NCBI RefSeq assembly: GCF_002563895.1
Contig: NZ_PDJB01000001.1
Location: forward strand, 2,339,501 to 2,403,500
Source: Pseudomonas lurida
Lineage (GTDB): Bacteria; Pseudomonadota; Gammaproteobacteria; Pseudomonadales; Pseudomonadaceae
Direction of reading: 5' to 3'
Length of the DNA: 64,000 bases
Shown here: positions 54,561 through 62,428 of the stretch, one piece after another
Layout of the letters: each line of letters starts with the position of its first letter
How positions within the stretch are numbered: position 1 is the stretch's first letter
Position numbers and translations under genes: made by a program
Notes under the pieces: generated by a model
Seen by the model: the letters and a program-made list of their open reading frames with translations, nothing else
Databases searched by the model: none
Told to the model about the DNA's origin: nothing

Positions 54561-56687
54561 ATGCGTCGTACTGTGCTGTCCGTGTGTGTGCTTCAGGCGT
54601 TTTCCCCGTTGAGTTGGGCGCAGGTCGAGCCAGTTGAGAAAGCCTCCATCGAACTGCAAACCACCAGCGTCACCGGCGCTGCCGACTATGAAACCGCCCA
54701 GGGGCCAGTGCAGGGCTACCACGCCACGCGCTCCGCGAGTGCGACGCGCACCGATACCTCGATCCATGAAACGCCGCAGTCCATCACCGTGGTCTCCAAA
54801 GACGTGGTCGAGGACATGAGTGCGACCCGCCTGCAGGATGCACTCGACTACGCGGGCGGCGTGGGCCGGGCGAACAACTTCGGCGGGCAGGGGTTGACCA
54901 CCTTCACCGTGCGCGGCTTTACCACCGGCGAGTTCTACCGCAATGGTTTCCCGATCAACCGTGGCTACCCGAACATGCCCGACGCCAACACCCTCGAGCG
55001 CCTGGAAGTGCTGCGCGGCCCGGCGACCATGCTCTACGGCCGTGGTGACCCCGGTGGCACCTTCAACGTGGTGTCCAAGCAACCGCTGGCCGAGCCGACG
55101 GTGACCCTCGGCAGCCAATTGGATAACCAGGGCATGCAGCGCGCGACCCTCGACGCGTCTGGCCCGCTGGACGAGCAAGGTCGCCTGGCGTATCGCCTGA
55201 ACGTGGTGGGCGAGGGCGGCGACACCTTCCGTGATCATGTGGAAACCGAACGCTACGGCGTGACGCCGGTGCTCACCTGGCAAGCCACCGACGACACCAA
55301 GGTGATCTTCGAGGGCGACTTCATGCGCAATAACCATCCGCTGGACCGTGGCTTGACGCGCTACCCGAACCAGAAAGGCACGCCTTCGCGCGACACCTTC
55401 TGGGGCGAGCCAGACGTCGGCAAATTGCACAACGACAACAGCATGGCCCAGCTGCGTTTCGAACACCTGCTCAATGACAATTGGACCTTGGGCGGCGGCT
55501 TCCAATGGCTGGACGGCACGCTGCAAGGCAACGCCATCGAAGCCAATGGCCTGGCCGCTGACGGTCGCACATTGGGCCGCAACTTCAACTACCGCAAGCT
55601 GGAGTGGACCGACAAAGACACCCAGCTCAACCTCACCGGGCACTTTTCCACAGCCGGCTTGGACCACACGTTACTCACCGGCGTCGAGTTCGAAGACTAC
55701 GACTACACGTCGATCATCCAGCGCTCCAGCGGCGCGGTGGGCGCGTATGCCATCGACATCTTCAACCCGGCCTACGGCCAGGCGCGCCCGGCGCTCACGC
55801 GCACGCCAACCCATGACAAGGAAAACCTCAAGACCTACGCCGCGTTCGTCCAGGACCAGGTGGCGCTCACCGAGCGTCTCAAAGTCCTGGCAGGCGCACG
55901 CTTGGAACGCTTCGAGCACGACTACCGCACCTATGTGCCAGGCGGGAAAAGCTGGAATGCCAGCGACAATGCGGTGACCCCGCGCGTCGGCGTGATCTAT
56001 GACCTTACCGACACCGTCGCGGTGTATGCCGACGCTGCGCGCTCGTTCAAGCCCAATACCGGTGCCAGCCGCCAGGGCGGCGGTTTTGCGCCGGAGAAAG
56101 GCAAGTCCTACGAGATGGGCATCAAGTGGGAGGCCTTCGATCGCCAGTTGAGCGTTGATGCGGCGATCTATCAGATCGAAAAGGAAAACGTGCTCACCAC
56201 CGACCCCGTGGACTCCACCTTCAGCGTCGCCGCTGGCCAGGTACGCAGCCGAGGCCTGGACCTGAATGTGGCAGGCAACATCACCCCGCAGTGGCGCGTG
56301 ATCGGTGGGTATGCCTACGTCGACGCCGAAGTCACCAAGGACAATACCCTGCGCACGGGCACGCGCTTGTTGAACATTCCGCGCAACAGCTTCAGCTTGC
56401 TCAACGTCTATGAATTCCAGGACGGCGCACTCAAAGGCCTGGGCCTGGGGGCGGGCGGCAAATACGTGGATGAGCGCGCAGGGCAGACGTCCAACACTGC
56501 CTTCTCGATGGATGCCTACACCGTGGTCGACCTGCTCGGCTACTACAAGGTCAACGACAAACTGCGGCTGAACCTGGATGTGAAGAATGTGTTCAACCGC
56601 GAGTATGAAGAAGGTGCGTTCGGTAATGTGTATGCCTACCCGGGCGAGCCCCGCACAGTCCAGGTCGGGATCGCCTACACGCTGTAA
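54561..56687 (+). CDS. TonB-dependent siderophore receptor
   Basis: 708-residue outer-membrane receptor. A short signal peptide (RRTVLSVCVLQAFSPLSWAQ, residues 2-21), then the plug domain (about 50-165: ETPQSITVVSKDVVEDMSATRLQDALDYAGGV, FTVRGFTTGEFYRNGFPINRG, LERLEVLRGPATMLYGRGDPGGTFNVVSK), then a 22-strand barrel ending NREYEEGAFGNVYAYPGEPRTVQVGIAYTL. It belongs to the ferric-hydroxamate type (FiuA/FoxA/FhuA-like) by its general look; the exact siderophore is unknown. No N-terminal signalling extension, no sigma/anti-sigma genes nearby. Fur control is suggested by the upstream site. Oddity: its last about 30 codons, from 56595, are copied twice more downstream in a tandem array. Confidence 0.93.
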   Translation: MRRTVLSVCVLQAFSPLSWAQVEPVEKASIELQTTSVTGAADYETAQGPVQGYHATRSASATRTDTSIHETPQSITVVSKDVVEDMSATRLQDALDYAGGVGRANNFGGQGLTTFTVRGFTTGEFYRNGFPINRGYPNMPDANTLERLEVLRGPATMLYGRGDPGGTFNVVSKQPLAEPTVTLGSQLDNQGMQRATLDASGPLDEQGRLAYRLNVVGEGGDTFRDHVETERYGVTPVLTWQATDDTKVIFEGDFMRNNHPLDRGLTRYPNQKGTPSRDTFWGEPDVGKLHNDNSMAQLRFEHLLNDNWTLGGGFQWLDGTLQGNAIEANGLAADGRTLGRNFNYRKLEWTDKDTQLNLTGHFSTAGLDHTLLTGVEFEDYDYTSIIQRSSGAVGAYAIDIFNPAYGQARPALTRTPTHDKENLKTYAAFVQDQVALTERLKVLAGARLERFEHDYRTYVPGGKSWNASDNAVTPRVGVIYDLTDTVAVYADAARSFKPNTGASRQGGGFAPEKGKSYEMGIKWEAFDRQLSVDAAIYQIEKENVLTTDPVDSTFSVAAGQVRSRGLDLNVAGNITPQWRVIGGYAYVDAEVTKDNTLRTGTRLLNIPRNSFSLLNVYEFQDGALKGLGLGAGGKYVDERAGQTSNTAFSMDAYTVVDLLGYYKVNDKLRLNLDVKNVFNREYEEGAFGNVYAYPGEPRTVQVGIAYTL

Positions 56688-57430
56688 CGGCGTACACAGG
56701 TAAACCGGTGGGAGCGGGCTTGCCCGCGAATGCTGAGTGTCAGTCGCTGGATGTTCTGGCTGACACAGCGCATTCGCGGGCAAGCCCGCTCCCACATTTG
56801 AATGGGTTTGCACTTGATCAAGTGTGGTTGCCGGGCAGGAGGTCAGAGCGGCGTGAGTACGTTCATTACCGTATCCAGCGCCACAACCGCGAGTATGAAG
56901 AGGGTGGCCTACCCAGGCGAACCCCGCACAGTCCAGGTCGGGATCGCCTACACGCTATAACAGGGTACACAGGTAAACCTGTGGGAGCGGGCTTGCCCGC
57001 GAATGCTGAGTGTCAGTCGCTGGATGTTCTGGATGACACAGCGCATTCGCGGGCAAGCCCGCTCCCACATTTGAATGGGTTTGCACCTGATAAAGCGTGG
57101 TTGCCGGGCAGGAGGTCAGAGCGGCGTGAGTACATTCATTACCGTATCCAGCGCCACAACCGCGAGTATGAAGAGGGTGGCCTACCCGGGCGAGCCCCGC
57201 ACAGTCCAGGTCGGGATCGCCTACACGCTGTAACGGCGTACACAGCTAAACCTGTGGGAGCGGGCTTGCCCGCGAATGCTGAGTGTCAGTCGCTGGATGT
57301 TCTGGATGACACAGCGCATTCGCGGGCAAGCCCGCTCCCACATTTGAATGGGTTTGCACCTGATAAAGCGTGGTTGCCGGGCAGGAGGTCAGAGCGGCGT
57401 GAGCACATTCATTACCGTATCCAGCGCCAC
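56595..57430. repeat. Three-copy 273-bp tandem repeat carrying the 3' ends of both flanking genes
   Basis: Copies run 56595-56884 (290 bp), 56885-57157 and 57158-57430 (273 bp each). Each has, in order, the 3' end of the TonB receptor gene (from AACCGCGAGTATGAAG through CACGCTGTAA), a REP pair with spacer (GTGGGAGCGGGCTTGCCCGCGAATGC ... inverse), and the 3' end of the minus-strand GntR gene (GGAGGTCAGAGCGGCGTGAG ... CAGCGCCAC). Copies 2 and 3 share a 17-bp deletion in the receptor part relative to copy 1, which is the true receptor end; copy 3 contains the true GntR end. The junction is CGCCAC/AACCGCG. Confidence 0.95.
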
Positions 57431-58111
57431 CCGCGTGTCATCCAACTGCACCAGCGACGCATGCCGCGCCCCAAGGGCATCGCGGTTCTGGATCGCGGTG
57501 AGGATCGCCTTGTGCCGAGGCAGGCTCAGGCCCTGAATGTCCGGGCGGCGGTTGGTGATGTTGATCGACTCGCGCAATGGCAGCGACAGCATGTTGCACA
57601 TATAGGCCAGCAGGTCGTTGCGGGTGGCATCGGCAATGGCGCGGTGGAAGTCCAGGTCAGCCTGTAGCAGTTGTTCGTGGGTCTGTGCGGTTTCCATGCC
57701 CAGGTAGGCTTTCTCGATGGTGGCGATGTCTTCATCGGTGGCGGTGGTCGCGGCCATGGCGGCGATTTCCGGTTCGAGGATGCGCCGTACCCCGGCCAGT
57801 GTGTTGAAGAACTCGCTGTGCGGCGTGGACTGCATCAACCAGGACAGCACGTCCGGGTCGAGCAGGTGCCACTTCAACCGAGGCCGCACCACCGCGCCTA
57901 CGCGGGGCTTGGAATACACCAGGCCCTTGGCGCTAAGTACCCGCGTGGCCTCACGCAGCACCGAGCGACTGACCTTGTACTCCTCGCAGAGCGTGGCCTC
58001 CATGGGCAGCCGTTCTTCGGGCTTGAAGCGACCGGAAACGATGTGCATGCCCAAGTCCTGGACGATCTGGGCATGCTGGCTCTTGCGCGGCTTGGGCGGC
58101 TGGTGATCCAT
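57389..58111 (-). CDS. GntR (FadR subfamily) regulator of pentonate catabolism
   Basis: 240-residue regulator. A winged HTH lies at about residues 10-75 (AQIVQDLGMHIVSGRFKPEERLPMEATLCEEYKVSRSVLREATRVLSAKGLVYSKPRVGAVV), followed by an FCD all-helical ligand domain with metal/ligand-type His (LDFHRAIADATRN and LPRHKAILTAIQNRD). Start MDHQPPKPRK at 58111; a longer frame up to the dehydratase stop is possible but less likely. It is 48 bases downstream of the dehydratase on the same strand. Two perfect TNGTNNNACNA sites, the FadR-subfamily consensus, lie between the dehydratase and MFS genes. The 3' end of this gene is triplicated in the adjacent array. Confidence 0.92.
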   Translation of the reverse strand: MDHQPPKPRKSQHAQIVQDLGMHIVSGRFKPEERLPMEATLCEEYKVSRSVLREATRVLSAKGLVYSKPRVGAVVRPRLKWHLLDPDVLSWLMQSTPHSEFFNTLAGVRRILEPEIAAMAATTATDEDIATIEKAYLGMETAQTHEQLLQADLDFHRAIADATRNDLLAYMCNMLSLPLRESINITNRRPDIQGLSLPRHKAILTAIQNRDALGARHASLVQLDDTRVALDTVMNVLTPL

Positions 58112-58159
58112 GACTACGGGGAGGCTCTGGCTTGAATTCGCAGCATCATAGCATCCCAA

Positions 58160-59896
58160 TTAGTGGGAATGCCGGGGGACTTCAGCCCCTCGGCACCCCA
58201 CCAGGAAGTCAAAGTCACACCCCTGGTCAGCCTGCAGCACATGGTCGATGTACAACTGGCGATAGCCGCCGACAATGAGTTTTTGCGGGGGCGCCAGGTC
58301 GGCCATGCGCGCCGCCAGCTCGGCGTCGGAAATGTCCAAGTGCAGGCGGCCGTTGGCGCAGTCCAGCTCGATCCAGTCACCTTCCTGCACCGTGGCCAAC
58401 GGTCCGCCGGCCGCGGCTTCCGGCGCCACATGCAACACCACCGTGCCGTACGCGGTGCCGCTCATGCGGGCATCGGAAATCCGCACCATGTCTGTCACGC
58501 CCTGGGCCAATAGCTTGGCGGGCAAGCCCATGTTGCCGACTTCGGCCATGCCAGGGTAACCCTTGGGGCCGCAGTTTTTCATGACCAGGATCGAGTTGGC
58601 ATCCACGTCCAGCTCCGGGTCGTTGATGCGCGCCTTGTACATGTCGAAGTTCTCGAACACCACCGCGCGACCTCGGTGCTGCATCAGCTCCGGGCTGGCG
58701 GCGGACGGCTTGAGCACCGCACCCAGCGGCGCCAGGTTGCCGCGCAATACGCAGATGCCACCGTCGGCGCGGATCGGGTTGTCGAGGGTGCGGATCACCT
58801 CGTTCTGGCCATAGATCGGCGAGTCCTGGGTGTTCTCGCCCAGGGACTTGCCGTTGACGGTCAGGGCGTTCGGGTGCGGGATCAGGTTGGCTTCGCCGAG
58901 GCGGCGCAGCACGGCGGGCAGGCCACCGGCGTAGTAGAACTCTTCCATCAGGAAGCGCCCCGAGGGTTGCAGGTCGACAATGGTCGGCATGCCACGGCCA
59001 ATGCGGGTCCAGTCATCCAGGTCGAGTTCGACGCCGATGCGCCCGGCGATCGCCTTGAGGTGGATCACCGCGTTGGTCGAGCCGCCGATGGCCGCGTTCA
59101 CGCGGATCGCGTTTTCAAACGCCTCTTTAGTGAGGATCTTCGACAACTTCAAGTCTTCACGCACCATTTCGACCGCACGCATGCCGGACATGTGCGCCAG
59201 CACATAACGCCGCGCATCCACCGCCGGAATCGCCGCGTTGTGGGGCAGGGAAGTGCCCAGCGCCTCGGCCATGCACGCCATGGTCGATGCGGTGCCCATG
59301 GTGTTGCAGGTGCCCGCCGAACGGGACATGCCGCCCTCGGCCGCGAGGAAGTCGTCCAGTGTAATCGTGCCGGCCTTGACCTGTTCGCTGAGCTGCCACA
59401 CCACCGTGCCCGAGCCGATGTCCTGGCCCTTGTGCTTGCCGTTGAGCATCGGCCCGCCGGTGACCACGATGGCCGGCACGTCGCAGCTGGCCGCGCCCAT
59501 CAGCAGCGCCGGGGTGGTCTTGTCACAGCCGGTCAGCAGCACCACACCGTCAATCGGATTGCCGCGAATGGCTTCTTCCACGTCCATGCTCGCCAGGTTG
59601 CGGGTGAGCATCGCGGTAGGTCGCAGGTTCGATTCGCCATTGGAGAACACCGGGAATTCCACCGGGAAGCCTCCAGCCTCGATCACGCCGCGTTTCACGT
59701 GGTCGGCGATCTGACGGAAATGGGCATTGCACGGCGTCAACTCCGACCAGGTATTGCAGATACCGATGATCGGTTTGCCATGGAACTGATGGTCGGCAAT
59801 GCCTTGGTTCTTCATCCAGCTGCGGTACATGAAGCCGTTCTTGTCGGCGGTACCAAACCACTGGGCGGAGCGTAGGCCGGGCTTTTTATCAGGCAT
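58160..59896 (-). CDS. IlvD/Edd family sugar-acid dehydratase (arabonate/xylonate type)
   Basis: 578-residue Fe-S dehydratase. Signatures: GICNTWSELTPCNAHFRQIADHVKRG (about residues 45-70), the cluster Cys in LLTGCDKTTPALLMGA, in SAGTCNTMGTASTMACMAEALG and near GLRS at the N-terminus, and ISDARMSGTAYGTVVLHVAPEAAAGGPLA near residue 475. The length and RSAQWFG start are those of L-arabonate/D-xylonate dehydratases of the IlvD family, which make 2-keto-3-deoxy-pentonate. It is divergent from the MFS gene and followed by the GntR gene. Which pentonate it uses cannot be read from the sequence. Confidence 0.92.
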   Translation of the reverse strand: MPDKKPGLRSAQWFGTADKNGFMYRSWMKNQGIADHQFHGKPIIGICNTWSELTPCNAHFRQIADHVKRGVIEAGGFPVEFPVFSNGESNLRPTAMLTRNLASMDVEEAIRGNPIDGVVLLTGCDKTTPALLMGAASCDVPAIVVTGGPMLNGKHKGQDIGSGTVVWQLSEQVKAGTITLDDFLAAEGGMSRSAGTCNTMGTASTMACMAEALGTSLPHNAAIPAVDARRYVLAHMSGMRAVEMVREDLKLSKILTKEAFENAIRVNAAIGGSTNAVIHLKAIAGRIGVELDLDDWTRIGRGMPTIVDLQPSGRFLMEEFYYAGGLPAVLRRLGEANLIPHPNALTVNGKSLGENTQDSPIYGQNEVIRTLDNPIRADGGICVLRGNLAPLGAVLKPSAASPELMQHRGRAVVFENFDMYKARINDPELDVDANSILVMKNCGPKGYPGMAEVGNMGLPAKLLAQGVTDMVRISDARMSGTAYGTVVLHVAPEAAAGGPLATVQEGDWIELDCANGRLHLDISDAELAARMADLAPPQKLIVGGYRQLYIDHVLQADQGCDFDFLVGCRGAEVPRHSH

Positions 59897-59910
59897 GATC
59901 GATTCTCTTA

Positions 59911-59921
59911 TTGTATGACTA
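59911..59921. promoter_or_regulatory. FadR-type GntR operator 1
   Basis: TTGTATGACTA fits TNGTNNNACNA exactly. It lies 15 bases upstream of the dehydratase ATG, where binding would block transcription of the dehydratase-gntR unit. Confidence 0.65.
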
Positions 59922-59984
59922 TATGTTCTATGCGTGCTTAAACATAAGCGCAAAATCGATGCTTTGGAAGAGTTGTTTTGCAAA

Positions 59985-59995
59985 TAGTCCTACTA
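59985..59995. promoter_or_regulatory. FadR-type GntR operator 2
   Basis: TAGTCCTACTA fits TNGTNNNACNA exactly. It lies 94 bases upstream of the MFS ATG. ATAGTCCT occurs at 59984 and again at 59998, overlapping an ACTATATAGT palindrome. Confidence 0.65.
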
Positions 59996-60089
59996 TATAG
60001 TCCTTCTCAACTGAGGTATGGCCCTGGCGGATTTTCGCGAGAGGCGTCCCCCGAGCTTCTATAAGAACAACAATCGGAGATCGACCCCC

Positions 60090-61412
60090 ATGAGCCAGGA
60101 ATTGCGGCTTATTCGGCGCATCACGCTGAAACTCATTCCCTTCCTGATCCTGCTGTACCTGATCGCCTACGTGGACCGCTCCGCCGTGGGCTTTGCCAAG
60201 TTGCACATGGGCGCCGACGTCGGTATCGGCGACGCCGCCTATGGCCTGGGCGCAGGGCTGTTCTTCATTGGCTACTTCCTGTTCGAGATCCCCAGCAACC
60301 TGATGCTCGACCGCTTTGGTGCACGGCGCTGGTTTGCGCGGATCATGATTACCTGGGGCGCTATCACCATCGGCATGGCCTTCGTGCAGGGGCCGCACAG
60401 CTTCTATGTGATGCGCTTTCTGCTCGGCGCGGCGGAGGCGGGGTTCTTCCCGGGTGTCCTGTACTACATCACCCAATGGTTCCCGGTGCGCCATCGCGGC
60501 AAGATCCTCGGGCTGTTCATCCTGTCGCAACCCATCGCGATGATGATCACCGGCCCGGTGTCCGGAGGGTTGCTGGGCATGGACGGCATCCTTGGCCTGC
60601 ACGGCTGGCAGTGGCTGTTCATCGTGATCGGCACCCCGGCGATCCTGCTGACCTGGCCGGTGTTGCGCTATTTGCCGGACGGCCCCAAGCAGGTCACGTG
60701 GATGAGCGAGGACGAAAAGGCCTGGCTCACCGGCGAGCTCGCCAAAGACCTGCAAGCCTACGGCCAGACCCGTCACGGCAACCCGCTGCATGCGTTGAAA
60801 GACAAGCGCGTGCTGTTGCTGGCGCTGTTCTACCTGCCGGTCACCCTGAGCATCTACGGCCTCGGCCTGTGGCTGCCGACCCTGATCAAACAGTTCGGCG
60901 GCACTGACCTGGTCACCGGCTTCATCTCGGCTGTGCCGTATATCTTCGGGATCATCGGCCTGCTGATCATCCCGCGCAGTTCCGACCGTTTGAACGACCG
61001 CTACGGCCATCTCGCCGTGCTCTATGTGCTGGGCGCCATCGGTCTGTTCTTCAGTGCCTGGCTCAGTGTGCCGGTGCTGCAAATGGCCGCGCTGTGCCTG
61101 GCGGCGTTCGCGATGTTTTCCTGCACGGCGGTGTTCTGGACCCTGCCCGGACGCTTCTTCGCGGGCGCCAGTGCGGCGGCTGGCATTGCCTTGATCAATT
61201 CGGTGGGCAACCTCGGCGGCTATATCGGCCCGTTCGTGATCGGCGCGCTCAAGGAATACACCGGCAACCTGGCGTCTGGCTTGTACTTCTTGTCTGGGGT
61301 GATGGTGTTCGGGCTGGTGTTGACCTTCGTGGTCTACCGCCTGCTGGAGCGCAAGCATGTGCTGCCTGCCGACCAATTCGCCGCCAGTGCCCGTGGCGCC
61401 ACACGTACTTAA
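60090..61412 (+). CDS. MFS transporter, ACS family (sugar acid:H+ symporter)
   Basis: 440-residue inner-membrane transporter with about twelve hydrophobic segments. It starts with ELRLIRRITLKLIPFLILLYLIAYVDRSAVGFAKL, the anion:cation symporter signature, and has the loop 2-3 motif SNLMLDRFGARRWFARIMI (G-x3-D-R-x-G-R/A type). Members of this family carry hexuronates, galactonate, tartrate or pentonates. GGAG lies before the ATG at 60090; a frame 24 codons longer would enter the operator region. It heads the plus-strand unit MFS - AraD1 - KGSADH and should import the pentonate formed in the periplasm by Gcd or from plant material. Confidence 0.92.
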   Translation: MSQELRLIRRITLKLIPFLILLYLIAYVDRSAVGFAKLHMGADVGIGDAAYGLGAGLFFIGYFLFEIPSNLMLDRFGARRWFARIMITWGAITIGMAFVQGPHSFYVMRFLLGAAEAGFFPGVLYYITQWFPVRHRGKILGLFILSQPIAMMITGPVSGGLLGMDGILGLHGWQWLFIVIGTPAILLTWPVLRYLPDGPKQVTWMSEDEKAWLTGELAKDLQAYGQTRHGNPLHALKDKRVLLLALFYLPVTLSIYGLGLWLPTLIKQFGGTDLVTGFISAVPYIFGIIGLLIIPRSSDRLNDRYGHLAVLYVLGAIGLFFSAWLSVPVLQMAALCLAAFAMFSCTAVFWTLPGRFFAGASAAAGIALINSVGNLGGYIGPFVIGALKEYTGNLASGLYFLSGVMVFGLVLTFVVYRLLERKHVLPADQFAASARGATRT

Positions 61413-61427
61413 TCCAGGAGAAATGGC

Positions 61428-62417
61428 ATGCGTTTAGTTCAGTTCGAGTTGCGTAATGGCGAGCGCCGGGTCGGCGTGATCGACGGTACCCAGCTGCGTG
61501 AAGTCCGCACGGCACGCAGTGTGCGTGAATTGGCCCTGGCAGCCATTGAAGCGGGCGTAGGCCTGGCACAACAAGTGGACAGCCTGGGCCTGGGCGACAG
61601 CTACGACTATGCCACGTTGCTGGCCGAGCTGAAGATCCTGCCACCGCTGGACCATCCGGACCCGGCCCATATGTTGATCAGCGGCACCGGCCTGACCCAC
61701 CTGGGCAGCGCCTCGGCGCGGGACAAGATGCACCAGGCCGGTGACGACACCGTGCTGACCGACACCATGCGCATCTTCAAGTGGGGCGTGGAGGGCGGTA
61801 AGCCCGCGGCCGGCCAGGCGGGCGTGCAGCCCGAGTGGTTCTACAAGGGCGACGGCAGCATCGTCGTGCGCCCCGGCGCCGCCTTCCCGGTGCCGCCGTT
61901 TGCCGACGATGCCGGTGAAGAACCCGAGATCGGTGGCCTCTACGTTATCGGCCCGGACAGCAAGCCCTATCGTGTCGGTTTCGCGGTGGGCAACGAGTTC
62001 TCTGACCACGTGATGGAGCGTAAAAACTACCTGTACCTGGCCCATTCCAAGCTGCGCAGTTGCAGCTATGGCCCAGAGTTGCGCGTGGGTGAGTTGCCCC
62101 AGCACCTGGCGGGCACCAGTCGCATCCTGCGTAACGGCGAGGAAATCTGGCGGAACGAATTCCTCAGCGGCGAGGCCAATATGTGCCACAGCCTGGAAAA
62201 CCTCGAATACCACCACTTCAAATACCGCCAGTTCCTCAAGCCCGGCGACGTGCACATCCACTTTTTCGGCACCGCCACGCTGTCATTTGCCGACGGTATA
62301 CGTACCCAGGCCGGCGATGTGTTCGAGATCAGCCAGGCCGAGTTCGGCGCGCCGCTGGTCAACCGTGTCGGCAGCAGCGATGCGGCATTCGAACCCGGCG
62401 ACGTCATCAGCCTTTAA
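61428..62417 (+). CDS. AraD1/FAH family 2-keto-3-deoxy-pentonate dehydratase
   Basis: 329-residue protein of the fumarylacetoacetate hydrolase superfamily, AraD1/GguC branch. MRLVQFELRNGERRVGVIDG at the start, HMLISGTGLTHLGSA (about residue 85), the metal-ligand region with NEFSDHVMERKNYLYLAHSKLRSCSYGPEL (about 190-215) and the C-terminal GDVHIHFFGTATLSFADG. In Weimberg-type pathways this protein dehydrates 2-keto-3-deoxy-D-xylonate or L-arabonate to alpha-ketoglutarate semialdehyde. AGGAG seven bases before the ATG. It is 15 bases after the MFS stop and 11 bases before the dehydrogenase ATG. Confidence 0.9.
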   Translation: MRLVQFELRNGERRVGVIDGTQLREVRTARSVRELALAAIEAGVGLAQQVDSLGLGDSYDYATLLAELKILPPLDHPDPAHMLISGTGLTHLGSASARDKMHQAGDDTVLTDTMRIFKWGVEGGKPAAGQAGVQPEWFYKGDGSIVVRPGAAFPVPPFADDAGEEPEIGGLYVIGPDSKPYRVGFAVGNEFSDHVMERKNYLYLAHSKLRSCSYGPELRVGELPQHLAGTSRILRNGEEIWRNEFLSGEANMCHSLENLEYHHFKYRQFLKPGDVHIHFFGTATLSFADGIRTQAGDVFEISQAEFGAPLVNRVGSSDAAFEPGDVISL

Positions 62418-62428
62418 AGGAGATCCCC

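Noticed and set aside
56708..57667. Plus-strand frame with repeated VGAGLPANAECQSLDVL units
   Set aside because: Translation of the 273-bp REP-containing array; runs antisense into the gntR gene.
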